Shown: in pieces, positions 25,898-34,764 of the stretch
Numbering within the stretch: position 1 is the stretch's first letter
How the letters are laid out: every line of letters begins with the position of its first letter
DNA from: Hymenobacter sp. 15J16-1T3B
GTDB lineage: Bacteria; Bacteroidota; Bacteroidia; Cytophagales; Hymenobacteraceae
Assembly: GCF_020711235.1 (NCBI RefSeq)
Contig: NZ_JAJFAV010000016.1
Span: 62,001 to 126,000, forward strand
DNA: 64,000 nt
Reading direction: 5' to 3'
The notes under the pieces: model-generated
Databases searched by the model: none
Seen by the model: only the letters and a program-made list of their open reading frames with translations
Told to the model about the DNA's origin: nothing
Made by a program: the position numbers and the translations under genes

Positions 25898-28800
25898 TTA
25901 CAGCGTACGTTTTACTTCCTTCTCGTCGAAGCCCTCGATGATGTCGCCTTCGCGCAGGTCATCAAAGTTCTTGATCGAGATACCGCATTCGTAGCCTTGG
26001 CGCACTTCCGACACATCGTCTTTGAAGCGTTTCAGAGCCTGAATGTTGCCCGTGTGCTGCACGATACCGTCGCGTACCACGCGCACCTTGGTGTTGCGCG
26101 TGATGGTGCCGTCCGTCACCATACAGCCGGCAATGGTGCCGACCTTGGTGATGTTGAACACCTGACGAACCTCGATAGTCGCCACCGTGACTTCCTGCAC
26201 CGTCGGGGCGAGCATGCCTTCCATGGCATCCTTCACCTCGTTGATGGCGTTGTAGATGATCGAGTAGAGGCGGATATCAATCTGCTCTTGCTCGGCCAGC
26301 TTACGCGCACCCAGCGAGGGGCGTACCTGGAAGCCGATGATGATGGCGTCGGAGGCCGAAGCCAACAGCACGTCCGATTCGGAAATAGCACCCACCCCTT
26401 TGGAGAGAATGTTCACGGCTACTTCGCCAGTCGAGAGCTTGAGCAGCGAGTCCGACAGTGCTTCCACCGAGCCGTCCACGTCGCCCTTCACAATGATGTT
26501 GAGCTCTTTGAACGAACCGATAGCCAGACGACGGCCAATCTCGTCGAGCGTGATGTGCTTCTTAGTGCGCATCGACTGCTCGCGCTGCAGCTGCAGACGC
26601 TGGGTGGCAATTTCGCGGGCTTCGCGCTCCGACTCCATGGCCACCACTTTGTCGCCGGCTTGCGGGGCACCTTGCAGGCCCAGCAGCTGTACCGGCGTCG
26701 ACGGGCCGGCCGTCTTCATCTTCTTGCCGCGGTGGTCCGTCATGGCCTTTACGCGGCCGTAGTGCGGACCGGCCAGCACGATGTCGCCGACTTCCAGCGT
26801 ACCCGTCTGCACCAGGATGGTGGTTACGTAGCCGCGGCCCTTGTCGAGCGAGGCTTCGATAACCGAGCCAATGGCGCGGCGGTTGGGGTTGGCTTTCAGC
26901 TCCAGCAATTCGGCTTCGAGCAGCACCTTCTCGAGGAGGTCCTCGATGCCGGCGCCGGTTTTGGCCGATACTTCCTGCGACTGGTACTTACCGCCCCATT
27001 CTTCCACCAGGATGTTGATGGCCGACAGTTCCTCGCGGACCTTGTCGGGGTTGGCACCCGGCTTGTCAATCTTGTTCAGGGCAATAACGATAGGCACCCC
27101 AGCCGCTTGGGCGTGGTTGATGGCTTCCTTCGTTTGCGGCATCACCGAGTCGTCAGCCGCCACCACGATGATGGCAATGTCGGTGACCTTGGCACCACGA
27201 GCACGCATAGCAGTAAACGCTTCGTGACCCGGGGTATCGAGGAAGGTGATGCGCTTGCCCGACTCGGTTTTCACTTCGTAGGCACCGATGTGCTGGGTGA
27301 TACCGCCGGCTTCGCCTTTGGCCACCTGCGCATTGCGGATGTAGTCAAGCAGCGAGGTCTTGCCGTGGTCGACGTGACCCATGATGGTCACAATCGGGGC
27401 GCGGTCCTCCAAGCTCTCCGGATCATCCTCGGTAATGATGGTCACGTCCTGTTCGTCCTCGGCCGACAGGAATTCCACGTCGTAGCCAAACTCGTCGGCA
27501 ATGACGGTAATGGCTTCGGCGTCGAGGCGCTGGTTGATGGACACGAACATGCCCATGTTCAGGCAGACCTTGATAACCTCGTTCACCGACACGTTCATCA
27601 GCGAAGCCAGGTCGTTGGCCGAGATAAACTCGGTCAGCTTCAGGGTCTTCGAAGCCAGCTCGCTCTGCTGACGGGCCAGCTCGGTAGCCTCGGCAATACC
27701 AGCGCGCTTGTCGCGACGGTATTTAGCGCGGTTCTGCTGGTTGCCGCCGCGGCCGCCGCTCAGGCGGGCCAGCGTAGCCTTGATCTGGTCCTGAATCTGC
27801 TTATCGTTCTGCTCCGGCGAAGCGGGCTGACCCGTGCCTTGGCCGGGACGCTGACCACCGCGGTTGTCGCGGTTGCCACCGGGCCCGCCGGGACGGTTGC
27901 CTTGGCCGGGGCCACCCGGACGGTTGCCACCCGGACCGCCGCCGGGGCGGTTGCCCATGTAGCCGGTGCCAGTAGGACGGTTATCGGGCTGGCCTTGGCC
28001 TTGCCCGCCACCTTGTTGGCCCTGACCGGGCACGGCAATGCGGGCACGCTTTTTCTTGTCGCCAATGCCGGCCTTGCGCACGTCCGAAGACGCTACCGGG
28101 CGGGCACCGCGGCCACCGCCGCGACGCGACGCGTCGACGGGCAGCTCAATTTTGCCGAGCACCGTCAAGCCTTTCAGCTGTTCGCCGCGGGCAACGATGG
28201 TGCCTTGCTCGCCCTCCGCGCCGGCAGCCGGCGCTTCCGGAGTTGCGGGCGCCGCCGGAGCGGCGGGCGAAGCGGGTGCCGTAGCTACCGGAGCAGCAGG
28301 CTTGGCTTCAGCAACGGCCGCTGCTTGCGGAGCTGGCGTAGAAGCGGGAGCCGCAGGCGCCGCCGGGCGAGCTTCGGCCACGGGGGCCGGAGTCGGGGCG
28401 GGCGCAGGCACCTGAGTAGGAGCCGGAGCGGGTTGCGCGGGTTTTTCGGCTACCGGAGCCGGTGCAGCCACCGGAGCGGGGGCTGGCGTCGGCGTGGGAG
28501 CCGGGGCCGGTGCAGCCGGCTTGGCTTCGGCTACAGGAGCGGGGGCTGGCGTCGGTGCTGGAGCGGGAGCCGGCTGGGCCGGACGCGGCGGCACCGGACG
28601 GCCCTTGGCGTCCAGCTCGATCTTGCCTAATACTTTCAGGCCAGGCACCGGACGGTCGTTACCGGCCGGGGCGGCAGGTGCCTGGGGCGCGGCCGGCTGA
28701 GCCGGAGCCTGCGCTACGGGAGCCGGAGCCGGGGCCGGCTGCGGGGCAGCTGGCTTGGCGGGTTCCGCGGGTTTGGGAGCGGGGGCCGGAGCGGCGGCTT

Positions 28801-29062
28801 TGGCCGCGGCTTCTTTGGCCTGAGCGGCTTGCTCCAGCTCGGTGTGGCGTAAGGTCTGGCCGCGCTTGGCGGCTTCGGCCTTGTCCTGGGCCGACGAAGC
28901 AAACTCCTTGTTCAGCAACGCAACCTGATCGGCCGAGAGCTTCGTGGTGGGTTTATTTTCAACAGAAATGCCCTTCGTCTGGAGGAAGTCCACAATAGTG
29001 TGGGTCCCGACGTTCAGGTCCGTGGCCGCTTGTTTCAGTCGTTTGCTTGCTGCTTCCGCCAT
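25898..29062 (-). CDS. infB: Translation initiation factor IF-2
   Basis: The 1054-residue GTPase brings initiator fMet-tRNA to the 30S subunit and promotes subunit joining. The N-terminus has an IF2_N helical domain ([20 protein letters not shown]). A disordered region of about 400 residues follows, very rich in Ala and Pro and then in Gly, Asn and Arg. The G domain shows [22 protein letters not shown] and NKIDKPG, followed by domain II and the C-terminal tRNA-binding part. Length is above the usual 850-950 because of the linker. The ATG at 29062 is chosen because IF2_N begins there. It is the last gene of rimP-nusA-infB; a possible internal promoter box lies at 29096-29103. Confidence 0.97.
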   Translation of the reverse strand: MAEAASKRLKQAATDLNVGTHTIVDFLQTKGISVENKPTTKLSADQVALLNKEFASSAQDKAEAAKRGQTLRHTELEQAAQAKEAAAKAAAPAPAPKPAEPAKPAAPQPAPAPAPVAQAPAQPAAPQAPAAPAGNDRPVPGLKVLGKIELDAKGRPVPPRPAQPAPAPAPTPAPAPVAEAKPAAPAPAPTPTPAPAPVAAPAPVAEKPAQPAPAPTQVPAPAPTPAPVAEARPAAPAAPASTPAPQAAAVAEAKPAAPVATAPASPAAPAAPATPEAPAAGAEGEQGTIVARGEQLKGLTVLGKIELPVDASRRGGGRGARPVASSDVRKAGIGDKKKRARIAVPGQGQQGGGQGQGQPDNRPTGTGYMGNRPGGGPGGNRPGGPGQGNRPGGPGGNRDNRGGQRPGQGTGQPASPEQNDKQIQDQIKATLARLSGGRGGNQQNRAKYRRDKRAGIAEATELARQQSELASKTLKLTEFISANDLASLMNVSVNEVIKVCLNMGMFVSINQRLDAEAITVIADEFGYDVEFLSAEDEQDVTIITEDDPESLEDRAPIVTIMGHVDHGKTSLLDYIRNAQVAKGEAGGITQHIGAYEVKTESGKRITFLDTPGHEAFTAMRARGAKVTDIAIIVVAADDSVMPQTKEAINHAQAAGVPIVIALNKIDKPGANPDKVREELSAINILVEEWGGKYQSQEVSAKTGAGIEDLLEKVLLEAELLELKANPNRRAIGSVIEASLDKGRGYVTTILVQTGTLEVGDIVLAGPHYGRVKAMTDHRGKKMKTAGPSTPVQLLGLQGAPQAGDKVVAMESEREAREIATQRLQLQREQSMRTKKHITLDEIGRRLAIGSFKELNIIVKGDVDGSVEALSDSLLKLSTGEVAVNILSKGVGAISESDVLLASASDAIIIGFQVRPSLGARKLAEQEQIDIRLYSIIYNAINEVKDAMEGMLAPTVQEVTVATIEVRQVFNITKVGTIAGCMVTDGTITRNTKVRVVRDGIVQHTGNIQALKRFKDDVSEVRQGYECGISIKNFDDLREGDIIEGFDEKEVKRTL

Positions 29063-29095
29063 TCTTGGGTTGCGCTCGATACTCGTAGTTGGGTG

Positions 29096-29103
29096 CAAAA
29101 GTA
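29096..29103 (-). promoter_or_regulatory. Candidate internal promoter box ahead of infB
   Basis: The minus strand reads TACTTTTG, matching TAnnTTTG, 34 bp before the infB ATG. A TTTG occurs 15 nt further upstream, shorter than the usual 19. It would allow infB to be expressed apart from nusA. Confidence 0.4.
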
Positions 29104-29122
29104 CGATTTAATTATTGCCAAA

Positions 29123-29206
29123 CGGCGGAAAACCCACCTATTCAGGCAGGTCTTCCGCCGGACTGTGCCCGAGCGGCCCCGGCCCTTACGTAAGGGGCCG
29201 GGCCGC
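29123..29206 (-). other. Two hairpins in the nusA-infB spacer
   Basis: A hairpin with 8-bp outer stem (29123-29130 with 29153-29160) and a second, much stronger GC-rich one (29173-29206) lie between the nusA stop and infB. Neither is followed by a T run on the minus strand, so they look like RNA processing or stability elements rather than terminators. Confidence 0.45.
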
Positions 29207-29209
29207 GGG

Positions 29210-30514
29210 TTACTCTTTTGTCTCGGTCGATTCGTCCGTAGCGGGCTCCGCAGCGGGCGTTTCTTCCTCGTCTTCGCCGTCGAATTCGGCCTGGATAACG
29301 CGGAAAACTTCCTCCACGTTTTCTTCTTCCAGCTCGGTGCGGCGCACGATATCAGCCTTATTTACGGCCAATACGGCGCGGCCGGTGTCGAGGCCGATTT
29401 TCTTCAGCTCGTCGATGATCCACTGGTCGATTTCGTCGCTGAATTCTTCCAGCGTGATATCCTCTTCGTAGGAATCGGCTTCGCGGAAGACGTCGATTTC
29501 CATGCCGACGAGGCGGGAAGCCAGCTTGATGTTGGCGCCGCCCCGGCCAATGGCCAGCGAAACCTGGTCCGGCTTCAAGAACACCGAAACCCGCCCGGTT
29601 TGTTCATTTATTTTCATCGTGCTGATGCGGGCCGGCGACAAAGCACGCTGAATGTAGAGCTCCAGGTTGTCGGTGTAGTTGATGATGTCGATGTTCTCGT
29701 TCTCCAACTCGCGCACGACGGCGTGGATGCGGCTGCCCTTCATGCCCACGCAGGCGCCCACCGGGTCGATACGGTCGTCGTAGCTTTCCACGGCCACCTT
29801 GGCCCGCTCGCCCGGCTCGCGCACGATGTTCTTGATGGTGATGAGGCCGTCGGCAATTTCCGGGACTTCCTGCTCCATCAGGCGCTCCAGGAAAGCCGGC
29901 GCGGCGCGGGACAGGATGATCTTCGGCGCCCCGTTCAGCACATCCACGCGGTGCACGACGGCGCGGATGGTGTCGCCCTTGCGGTAGCGGTCCTTCGGGA
30001 TTTGCTCACCTTTCGGCAGGCTCAGCTCGTTTTCTTCCTGGTCGAGCACGAGGGTTTCGCGGCCCCACACCTGGTAGACTTCGCCGGCAATGATTTCGCC
30101 GACCATGTCCTTGTACTTCTGGTAGAGGTTGTCGCGCTCCAAGTCCTTCACGCGCTGAATCAGCGTCTGGCGGGCCATGAGCACGGCGCGGCGGCCGAAA
30201 TCCTCCAGCTTCACCTGCTCCGACACTTCCTCGCCCACCTCAAAGTCAGGCTCGATTTTCTGGGCTTCCGACAGCGGAATTTTGTCGTGGTCCCAAATGT
30301 CCTCCGACTCGTCGTCCACGATTTCGCGGTTGCGCCAGATTTCTAAGTCGCCGTTGTCGGGGTTGATGATGACGTCGAAGTTGGAGTCGTCGTCGAACTT
30401 CTTCCGGATCATCGTGCGGAACACCTCCTCCAGGATGCTCATCATCGTGGGGCGGTCGATGTTCTTGAACTTGGCAAACTCCGAGAATGACTCGATGAGG
30501 TTGAGGGTGTTCAT
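29210..30514 (-). CDS. nusA: Transcription termination/antitermination factor NusA
   Basis: The 434-residue protein binds RNA polymerase and nascent RNA and controls pausing, termination and antitermination. The N-terminal domain is followed by S1 (about 135-200) and two KH domains, visible as ACVGMKGSRIHAVVREL and VSLAIGRGGANIKLASRLV. The C-terminus ends in an acidic tail (DGEDEEETPAAEPATDES) without the two acidic repeats of the E. coli protein. Its place between rimP and infB is the classic order. It starts about 100 bp after rimP. Confidence 0.97.
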   Translation of the reverse strand: MNTLNLIESFSEFAKFKNIDRPTMMSILEEVFRTMIRKKFDDDSNFDVIINPDNGDLEIWRNREIVDDESEDIWDHDKIPLSEAQKIEPDFEVGEEVSEQVKLEDFGRRAVLMARQTLIQRVKDLERDNLYQKYKDMVGEIIAGEVYQVWGRETLVLDQEENELSLPKGEQIPKDRYRKGDTIRAVVHRVDVLNGAPKIILSRAAPAFLERLMEQEVPEIADGLITIKNIVREPGERAKVAVESYDDRIDPVGACVGMKGSRIHAVVRELENENIDIINYTDNLELYIQRALSPARISTMKINEQTGRVSVFLKPDQVSLAIGRGGANIKLASRLVGMEIDVFREADSYEEDITLEEFSDEIDQWIIDELKKIGLDTGRAVLAVNKADIVRRTELEEENVEEVFRVIQAEFDGEDEEETPAAEPATDESTETKE

Positions 30515-30615
30515 GATGGCTTGTTAGTTACTCGTGTTTCGCTCTTGGTTTTTCGGGGCTTGCTTCACGTCACTGGGGACGAGAAACGAAGAACGAAAAA
30601 CAAACAACGCAGAAC

Positions 30616-31089
30616 CTATTTAAACGAAATGACCACGCGGGCTTCGCTGATATTAGCGAAGGGGAAGAGGGCGGTGGGCAGGGTTTTCTTCTTGTTTTTC
30701 TCCTTCACCACTTCCGTCAGCATCAGGCCTTCGGGGGTGGTTTCTTCCAGTGTGCCTTCCAGCTCGCGGCCGTCGGTGAGCTTCAGGGCGAGGGTGCGGC
30801 CGGCGTGGCGGGCGTACTGGCGCGGGTCGGTCAGGGGCTGGTCGGCGCCGGGCGTGGTGACTTCCAGGTTGTAAGCAGCGTCTTCGCCGTAAGCCTCGTC
30901 GATCTGGCGGATGAGGCGGCGGGTGGTGCTGCTCAGCTCGTCGATGCCGATGCCGTCCTCGCCGTCGACGGTAGCCGTGATTTTGGGCCGGGCGGCGGTG
31001 TTGCTCACCGTCAGGCTCACCACGAAGTACTCGGGGCCCGGCAGGCTGGCGTCCAGCATCTGCTGAATGCGGTTGCGGTCGAAACTCAT
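30616..31089 (-). CDS. rimP: Ribosome maturation factor RimP
   Basis: The 157-residue protein helps mature the 30S ribosomal subunit. It shows the family pattern GIGIDELSSTTRRLIRQID in the N-terminal half and LEVTTPGADQPLTDPRQYARH in the centre, followed by the SH3-like C-terminal domain (TLALKLTDGRELEGTL). The ATG at 31089 is chosen because the family starts there; the open frame continues upstream into the leader. It opens the rimP-nusA-infB operon, with a promoter at 31163-31193 and a terminator-like hairpin at 31116-31137 in the leader. Confidence 0.95.
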   Translation of the reverse strand: MSFDRNRIQQMLDASLPGPEYFVVSLTVSNTAARPKITATVDGEDGIGIDELSSTTRRLIRQIDEAYGEDAAYNLEVTTPGADQPLTDPRQYARHAGRTLALKLTDGRELEGTLEETTPEGLMLTEVVKEKNKKKTLPTALFPFANISEARVVISFK

Positions 31090-31115
31090 GGGCAGAGAGG
31101 TGGGTGGGAAAAGAA

Positions 31116-31137
31116 AGAGGGGACTGGCGTCCCCTCT
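31116..31137 (-). promoter_or_regulatory. Terminator-like hairpin in the rimP leader (possible attenuator)
   Basis: A 9-bp stem with a four-base loop is followed on the minus strand by TTTCTTTT. It lies downstream of the rimP promoter box and 27 bp before the rimP ATG, so it could reduce readthrough into the operon. It could also be the terminator of the upstream T9SS gene. Confidence 0.5.
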
Positions 31138-31162
31138 CACTTGATTACTGAATTGCGTCGGG

Positions 31163-31193
31163 CAAAGATACAACATTGGGCGCCGAAGCGCAA
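31163..31193 (-). promoter_or_regulatory. Promoter of the rimP-nusA-infB operon
   Basis: The minus strand reads TTGC (31190-31193), exactly 19 nt, then TATCTTTG (31163-31170), matching the -7 box fully and the -33 box in part. Confidence 0.65.
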
Positions 31194-31201
31194 GCCCCGC
31201 C

Positions 31202-34200
31202 TCAGCGCACGATTTCCAGCCAGCCCTTGACGGTACGCCCGTCGGGGAAATGCAGCAGGTAATAATAGACGCCGGCAGGTTGGGTGCCGCCGTTCCAGTC
31301 GTTGGCGTAGGCCGCGCTTTCGTACACTTTGTTGCCCCAGCGCGAGAAAATCTGCAGCTGCGGGGCGCACCCGCGCGTGACTTCGAACACGTCGTTGAGC
31401 TGGTCGTTGTTGGGCGTGATGACGTTGGGAATGGACCGGGGCGCCAACACCGACACCGGCGGGGCCGTCTGCGTGACGCTGCACAAGCCGTCGTTGTAGC
31501 GCACCGTCACGGTGGGCTGGTAGCCGCTCGGGGGCGCGTGGCGGTAGGTATGCTCCGGCGTTAGGCCCACGGCCGAGGTACTGTCGCCAAAGTCCCAGCG
31601 CACGTCGGCGGGGGGGAGGCTGGTGTTGCTGCTCAGACTGAAGCGCAGGCGCAGCGGGGCTTCGCGGTCTTCGGGGCAGGCCGCGCGGGCCCAGGAGGCC
31701 GTGACAACGGGCGCCGCGGCCGGCGCCACGCGCCGGGTGGCCGAGGCCGTGCAGGCGCCGGCCGCTACGGTGTAGGTGAGGGTGACAGGGGTACTAAAGC
31801 CGGTAGGGGGCGTGAACACGCCACCAGCCGTAACGCCCGGCCCACTCCAGGTGCCGCCGGCCGGGCTGCCGCGCAGTTGCACGGCTTGGGTGCTGCCGGC
31901 GCACAGCAGCGTGTCGGCGCCGGGGCGCACGGTGGGCGGGGCGCTGACCTGAACTTGCTGCGTAGCCTGCACGGTGCAGTCGTTTTGGGCGTAGCTGTAC
32001 GTGAGGGTGTGGGTGCCGACCCCCGCCGCGGCTACTGAGAAGGTGTTGCCGCTCACCCCCCGGCCGCTAAAGGTGCCGCCCGCCGGCGTGCCGCTGAGCG
32101 CGACAACCGGCCCCGGCGTGGCCGTGAGGCAGAACGCGTTGGGCGTAACGGGCGCAAACGTCACCGTGGGCGGGGGCGTGACGGTCATCAGCAGGTCGTC
32201 CTGGCTGGAGCACTGGCTCTGGCCCGGAGCGAGGTAGGCGTAGGTCAGCGTCTGAACACCGATCAGCGCCGCGCTGGGCGTGAAGACAAAGCCCGTGGCC
32301 ACGGAGCCCGACACGCCCGGGCCGCTCCAAACCCCGCCGAAGGGCGTGCCGCCGAGGCTGACCGGGCCGGCCGTGGCGCAGATGGTGCGGTCGGTGCCGG
32401 CCGCCGCCGCGCTGATTTCAAAGCTGAACTTCAACGCGGCGTTGTTGCAGTAGGTATTGGGCCCGAGCGTAGGGCTGTAGCTGCCCGCGCCCGCGGGCAC
32501 CGGCCAGTTTCCGCTGCCGCAGGAGCACACCGCTTGGTAAATCACGCCGCGCGGGTCGAAGCGCGAGGTGCCGCCGTCGACGTGGTCCCCCACAAACGGG
32601 TCGTAGGAGCCGTAATACGTGGCATATTCCAGGGCTTGGGCGGCGGGCGAGAGGGCCAGCAAGTAAAAGTCGCCCTCGTCGGTGGTGCTCTGCACCGCGC
32701 CCGGCGTGACGGGCAGGCCGGCCGTGGTGCCGTTGGTGCCCAGGGGCGGGTAGTGGTTGTTCAGGTCGCCGCCCCAGCCGCTGACGTAAATCCGGTCGCA
32801 CTGGTCGACTAGAAAGGCCGTGGGCGAAATGTCGATGGTGCTGCGGCCCGAGCCAAATACGGTGGAAAAGCCGGTGGTCTGCAGGTTGGCGTCGAGCTGG
32901 TGGATGAACTGGTGGCTGCCGGGGTTGACGTAGCGCCCGGCCGTGACGGGGTAGGCCCCGAGGCTCTGGCCGAGCAGGTACACGTCGCCGTCGGTGTCGA
33001 GCTGCACGAAGTAGGCTTGGTCGTAGCTGCTGGTGCCGAGGTAGCTGCCGCGCTCCAGCGCCCCGCCGGCCCCAATGCGCACCACGAAGCCGTCGGCCAC
33101 GCCGCCGCGGGCGGTGGGGTGCAGGGTGTTGCCGGGCGCGGGAAAATCCGGGCTGTTGGTGCCGCCGCACACGAACACGGCGCCGGTGGGCCCGAGCTGC
33201 AGGGAATACGCCGCGTCGGAGCCCGCGCCGCCCAGGAAGCTGCTCCACAGCAGGTTGGTCAGGCCGGGGTTGAGCTTGCACACCACCGCGTCGGTATTGT
33301 TGCGGTACGTGGTCTGAAAGCCGCTGGGCACCGGAAAGTTGGCCGACGACGTGTTGGAAGCCAAGTATACGTTGTCGGCCGCGTCCACAATAATGTCGCC
33401 GCGAAACGGGTCGCCGTAGTTGTGCACCAGCGGACTGGCCGTGCTCTGCGGGTCCAGAATGCCGTCGTTGCCACTGCCGCCGAGGTAGGTCGAGCCCACC
33501 AACGCCGAGCCGGTAGCGTTAAAGCGCGTCACCACGATGTCGGTGCCGCCCGCAATCAGGTAAGCCGGCCCGTATTGGTAGGGGTCGACGGCCGTGCCCA
33601 GGTTGAAGCTGCGGTCGTAGGCGCCGGGCGTGGTGGGGTAGTCGATCGAGGAAGAAGTGCCGAGCACCAGCAATTCGCCCTGGCTGTTGACCACCATGCT
33701 TTCGGGGTAATCGGCCCGGGAGCCGCCGAGGTAAGTGGCCCACACCCGCGCGGCCGGGCCGGTGGCGGCCGTGTTGTACTTGATGACGGCTATGTCGAGC
33801 GAATCGGCGGGGCGCACCTGGAAAGCGCCGGGCGAGGCTGGGTAGCCCACGCCGAAAATGATGCCGCCGGAGTACAGGTTGCCCTGCTGGTCGTAGGTGG
33901 CTGTGAAACCCCAGTTGTCCTTGCGCGAGCCGGTGTAGGTGGAAAACACCACGGTCGGGTCGATGACCAGCGGGCGGGTGCGGTCGTAGCGTCCAAGGCG
34001 GAAACGCACTTCCGAACCTTGGAGCACGTAGCGGCAGGGCACGGGCCGGCGCTGGCCGCGGGCGTCGAGCTGCCAGGCCTGCGGCGCCAGCTCGGTGATG
34101 GTGCCCACGCCGGTCTGAATCAGCAGAGCGCCGTCGGGACGCAGGCGCAGCTGGTCGGCGCCGGTGTAGCGCAGACCAATAAGGTTCGGATCGGCCCCGG

Positions 34201-34693
34201 CGGCCAGCTCAAAGTCGTATTCCAGCTCCTGCCGGGCGTTTTCGTAGAGGCGGGCGTCGATGCCGGGCCAGAGCCGGCGGTAGCGCAGCTGCCGGTAGCT
34301 GGGCACCTGACTGGCCCAGCGGTGCGGGTTGTTGCCGCGGAAGTAGTTGCGCACCTCGCCGGTGGGCAGGGCGGGCTCCAGCGCAGCCGCCTCGGCCCCG
34401 ATAAAGCGCAGCTGCACGGCTTGCCCGCGCACCAGGGCGGGCAGCTGGGGCCGGGCCGGGCGAGAGCCGGCCGCGTGCGGGTGCTCCCCCAAGGCCTCGG
34501 TCAGCACGTAGGTCAGCCCGTGGGCTTCGGCGTACAGCTGCCCGCCGGGCACGGCCGCCGCGTAGCGCACCGCGGCGGCCCATTGGCCCCGGTTTTCGAT
34601 GAGCTCTAAGTGAGCGGGGGGCTCTTCGGCCGCCCGGGCCGGGCTGCGGAGTGCCAGCAGCCCCAGCAGCAGAAATAGCAATACGCGCAACAC
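31202..34693 (-). CDS. SBBP-repeat surface protein with Ig-like domains and T9SS type B (CHU_C) tail
   Basis: The 1163-residue exported protein starts with a signal peptide (LLFLLLGLLAL), followed by a DUF7948-type N-domain (LELIENRGQWAAAVRYAA; LWPGIDARLYENARQELEYDF). A series of SBBP beta-propeller-type repeats follows (ATYLGGSRADYPESM, GSTYLGGSGNDG, SSFLGGAGSDAAYS), then three Ig-like units with the G-T/V-W/F-S-G-x-GV motif. The C-terminus is a gliding-motility-associated type B sorting domain (IPNVITPNNDQLNDVFEV ... GWLEIVR). It is probably exported by T9SS. No ATG sits well: the first in frame lies inside the neighbour's terminator hairpin, so I use the GTG at 34693; the TTG at 34690 is also possible. 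The next gene upstream is a paralogue. Confidence 0.85.
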   Translation of the reverse strand: MLRVLLFLLLGLLALRSPARAAEEPPAHLELIENRGQWAAAVRYAAAVPGGQLYAEAHGLTYVLTEALGEHPHAAGSRPARPQLPALVRGQAVQLRFIGAEAAALEPALPTGEVRNYFRGNNPHRWASQVPSYRQLRYRRLWPGIDARLYENARQELEYDFELAAGADPNLIGLRYTGADQLRLRPDGALLIQTGVGTITELAPQAWQLDARGQRRPVPCRYVLQGSEVRFRLGRYDRTRPLVIDPTVVFSTYTGSRKDNWGFTATYDQQGNLYSGGIIFGVGYPASPGAFQVRPADSLDIAVIKYNTAATGPAARVWATYLGGSRADYPESMVVNSQGELLVLGTSSSIDYPTTPGAYDRSFNLGTAVDPYQYGPAYLIAGGTDIVVTRFNATGSALVGSTYLGGSGNDGILDPQSTASPLVHNYGDPFRGDIIVDAADNVYLASNTSSANFPVPSGFQTTYRNNTDAVVCKLNPGLTNLLWSSFLGGAGSDAAYSLQLGPTGAVFVCGGTNSPDFPAPGNTLHPTARGGVADGFVVRIGAGGALERGSYLGTSSYDQAYFVQLDTDGDVYLLGQSLGAYPVTAGRYVNPGSHQFIHQLDANLQTTGFSTVFGSGRSTIDISPTAFLVDQCDRIYVSGWGGDLNNHYPPLGTNGTTAGLPVTPGAVQSTTDEGDFYLLALSPAAQALEYATYYGSYDPFVGDHVDGGTSRFDPRGVIYQAVCSCGSGNWPVPAGAGSYSPTLGPNTYCNNAALKFSFEISAAAAGTDRTICATAGPVSLGGTPFGGVWSGPGVSGSVATGFVFTPSAALIGVQTLTYAYLAPGQSQCSSQDDLLMTVTPPPTVTFAPVTPNAFCLTATPGPVVALSGTPAGGTFSGRGVSGNTFSVAAAGVGTHTLTYSYAQNDCTVQATQQVQVSAPPTVRPGADTLLCAGSTQAVQLRGSPAGGTWSGPGVTAGGVFTPPTGFSTPVTLTYTVAAGACTASATRRVAPAAAPVVTASWARAACPEDREAPLRLRFSLSSNTSLPPADVRWDFGDSTSAVGLTPEHTYRHAPPSGYQPTVTVRYNDGLCSVTQTAPPVSVLAPRSIPNVITPNNDQLNDVFEVTRGCAPQLQIFSRWGNKVYESAAYANDWNGGTQPAGVYYYLLHFPDGRTVKGWLEIVR

Positions 34694-34700
34694 AACGGGT

Positions 34701-34742
34701 AAAAAAAGACAGACCACCGAATGTAGCACATTCGGTGGTCTG
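34701..34742 (-). terminator. Terminator between the two tandem T9SS proteins
   Basis: A perfect 15-bp stem (34710-34724 with 34728-34742) with a three-base loop is followed on the minus strand by seven T. It ends the upstream paralogue transcript. Confidence 0.9.
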
Positions 34743-34764
34743 CTCGCCGTGGGCGCAGCGCGGG

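Noticed and set aside
25997-28630. 877-codon plus-strand frame opposite infB
   Set aside because: Shadow of infB; no protein-like features.
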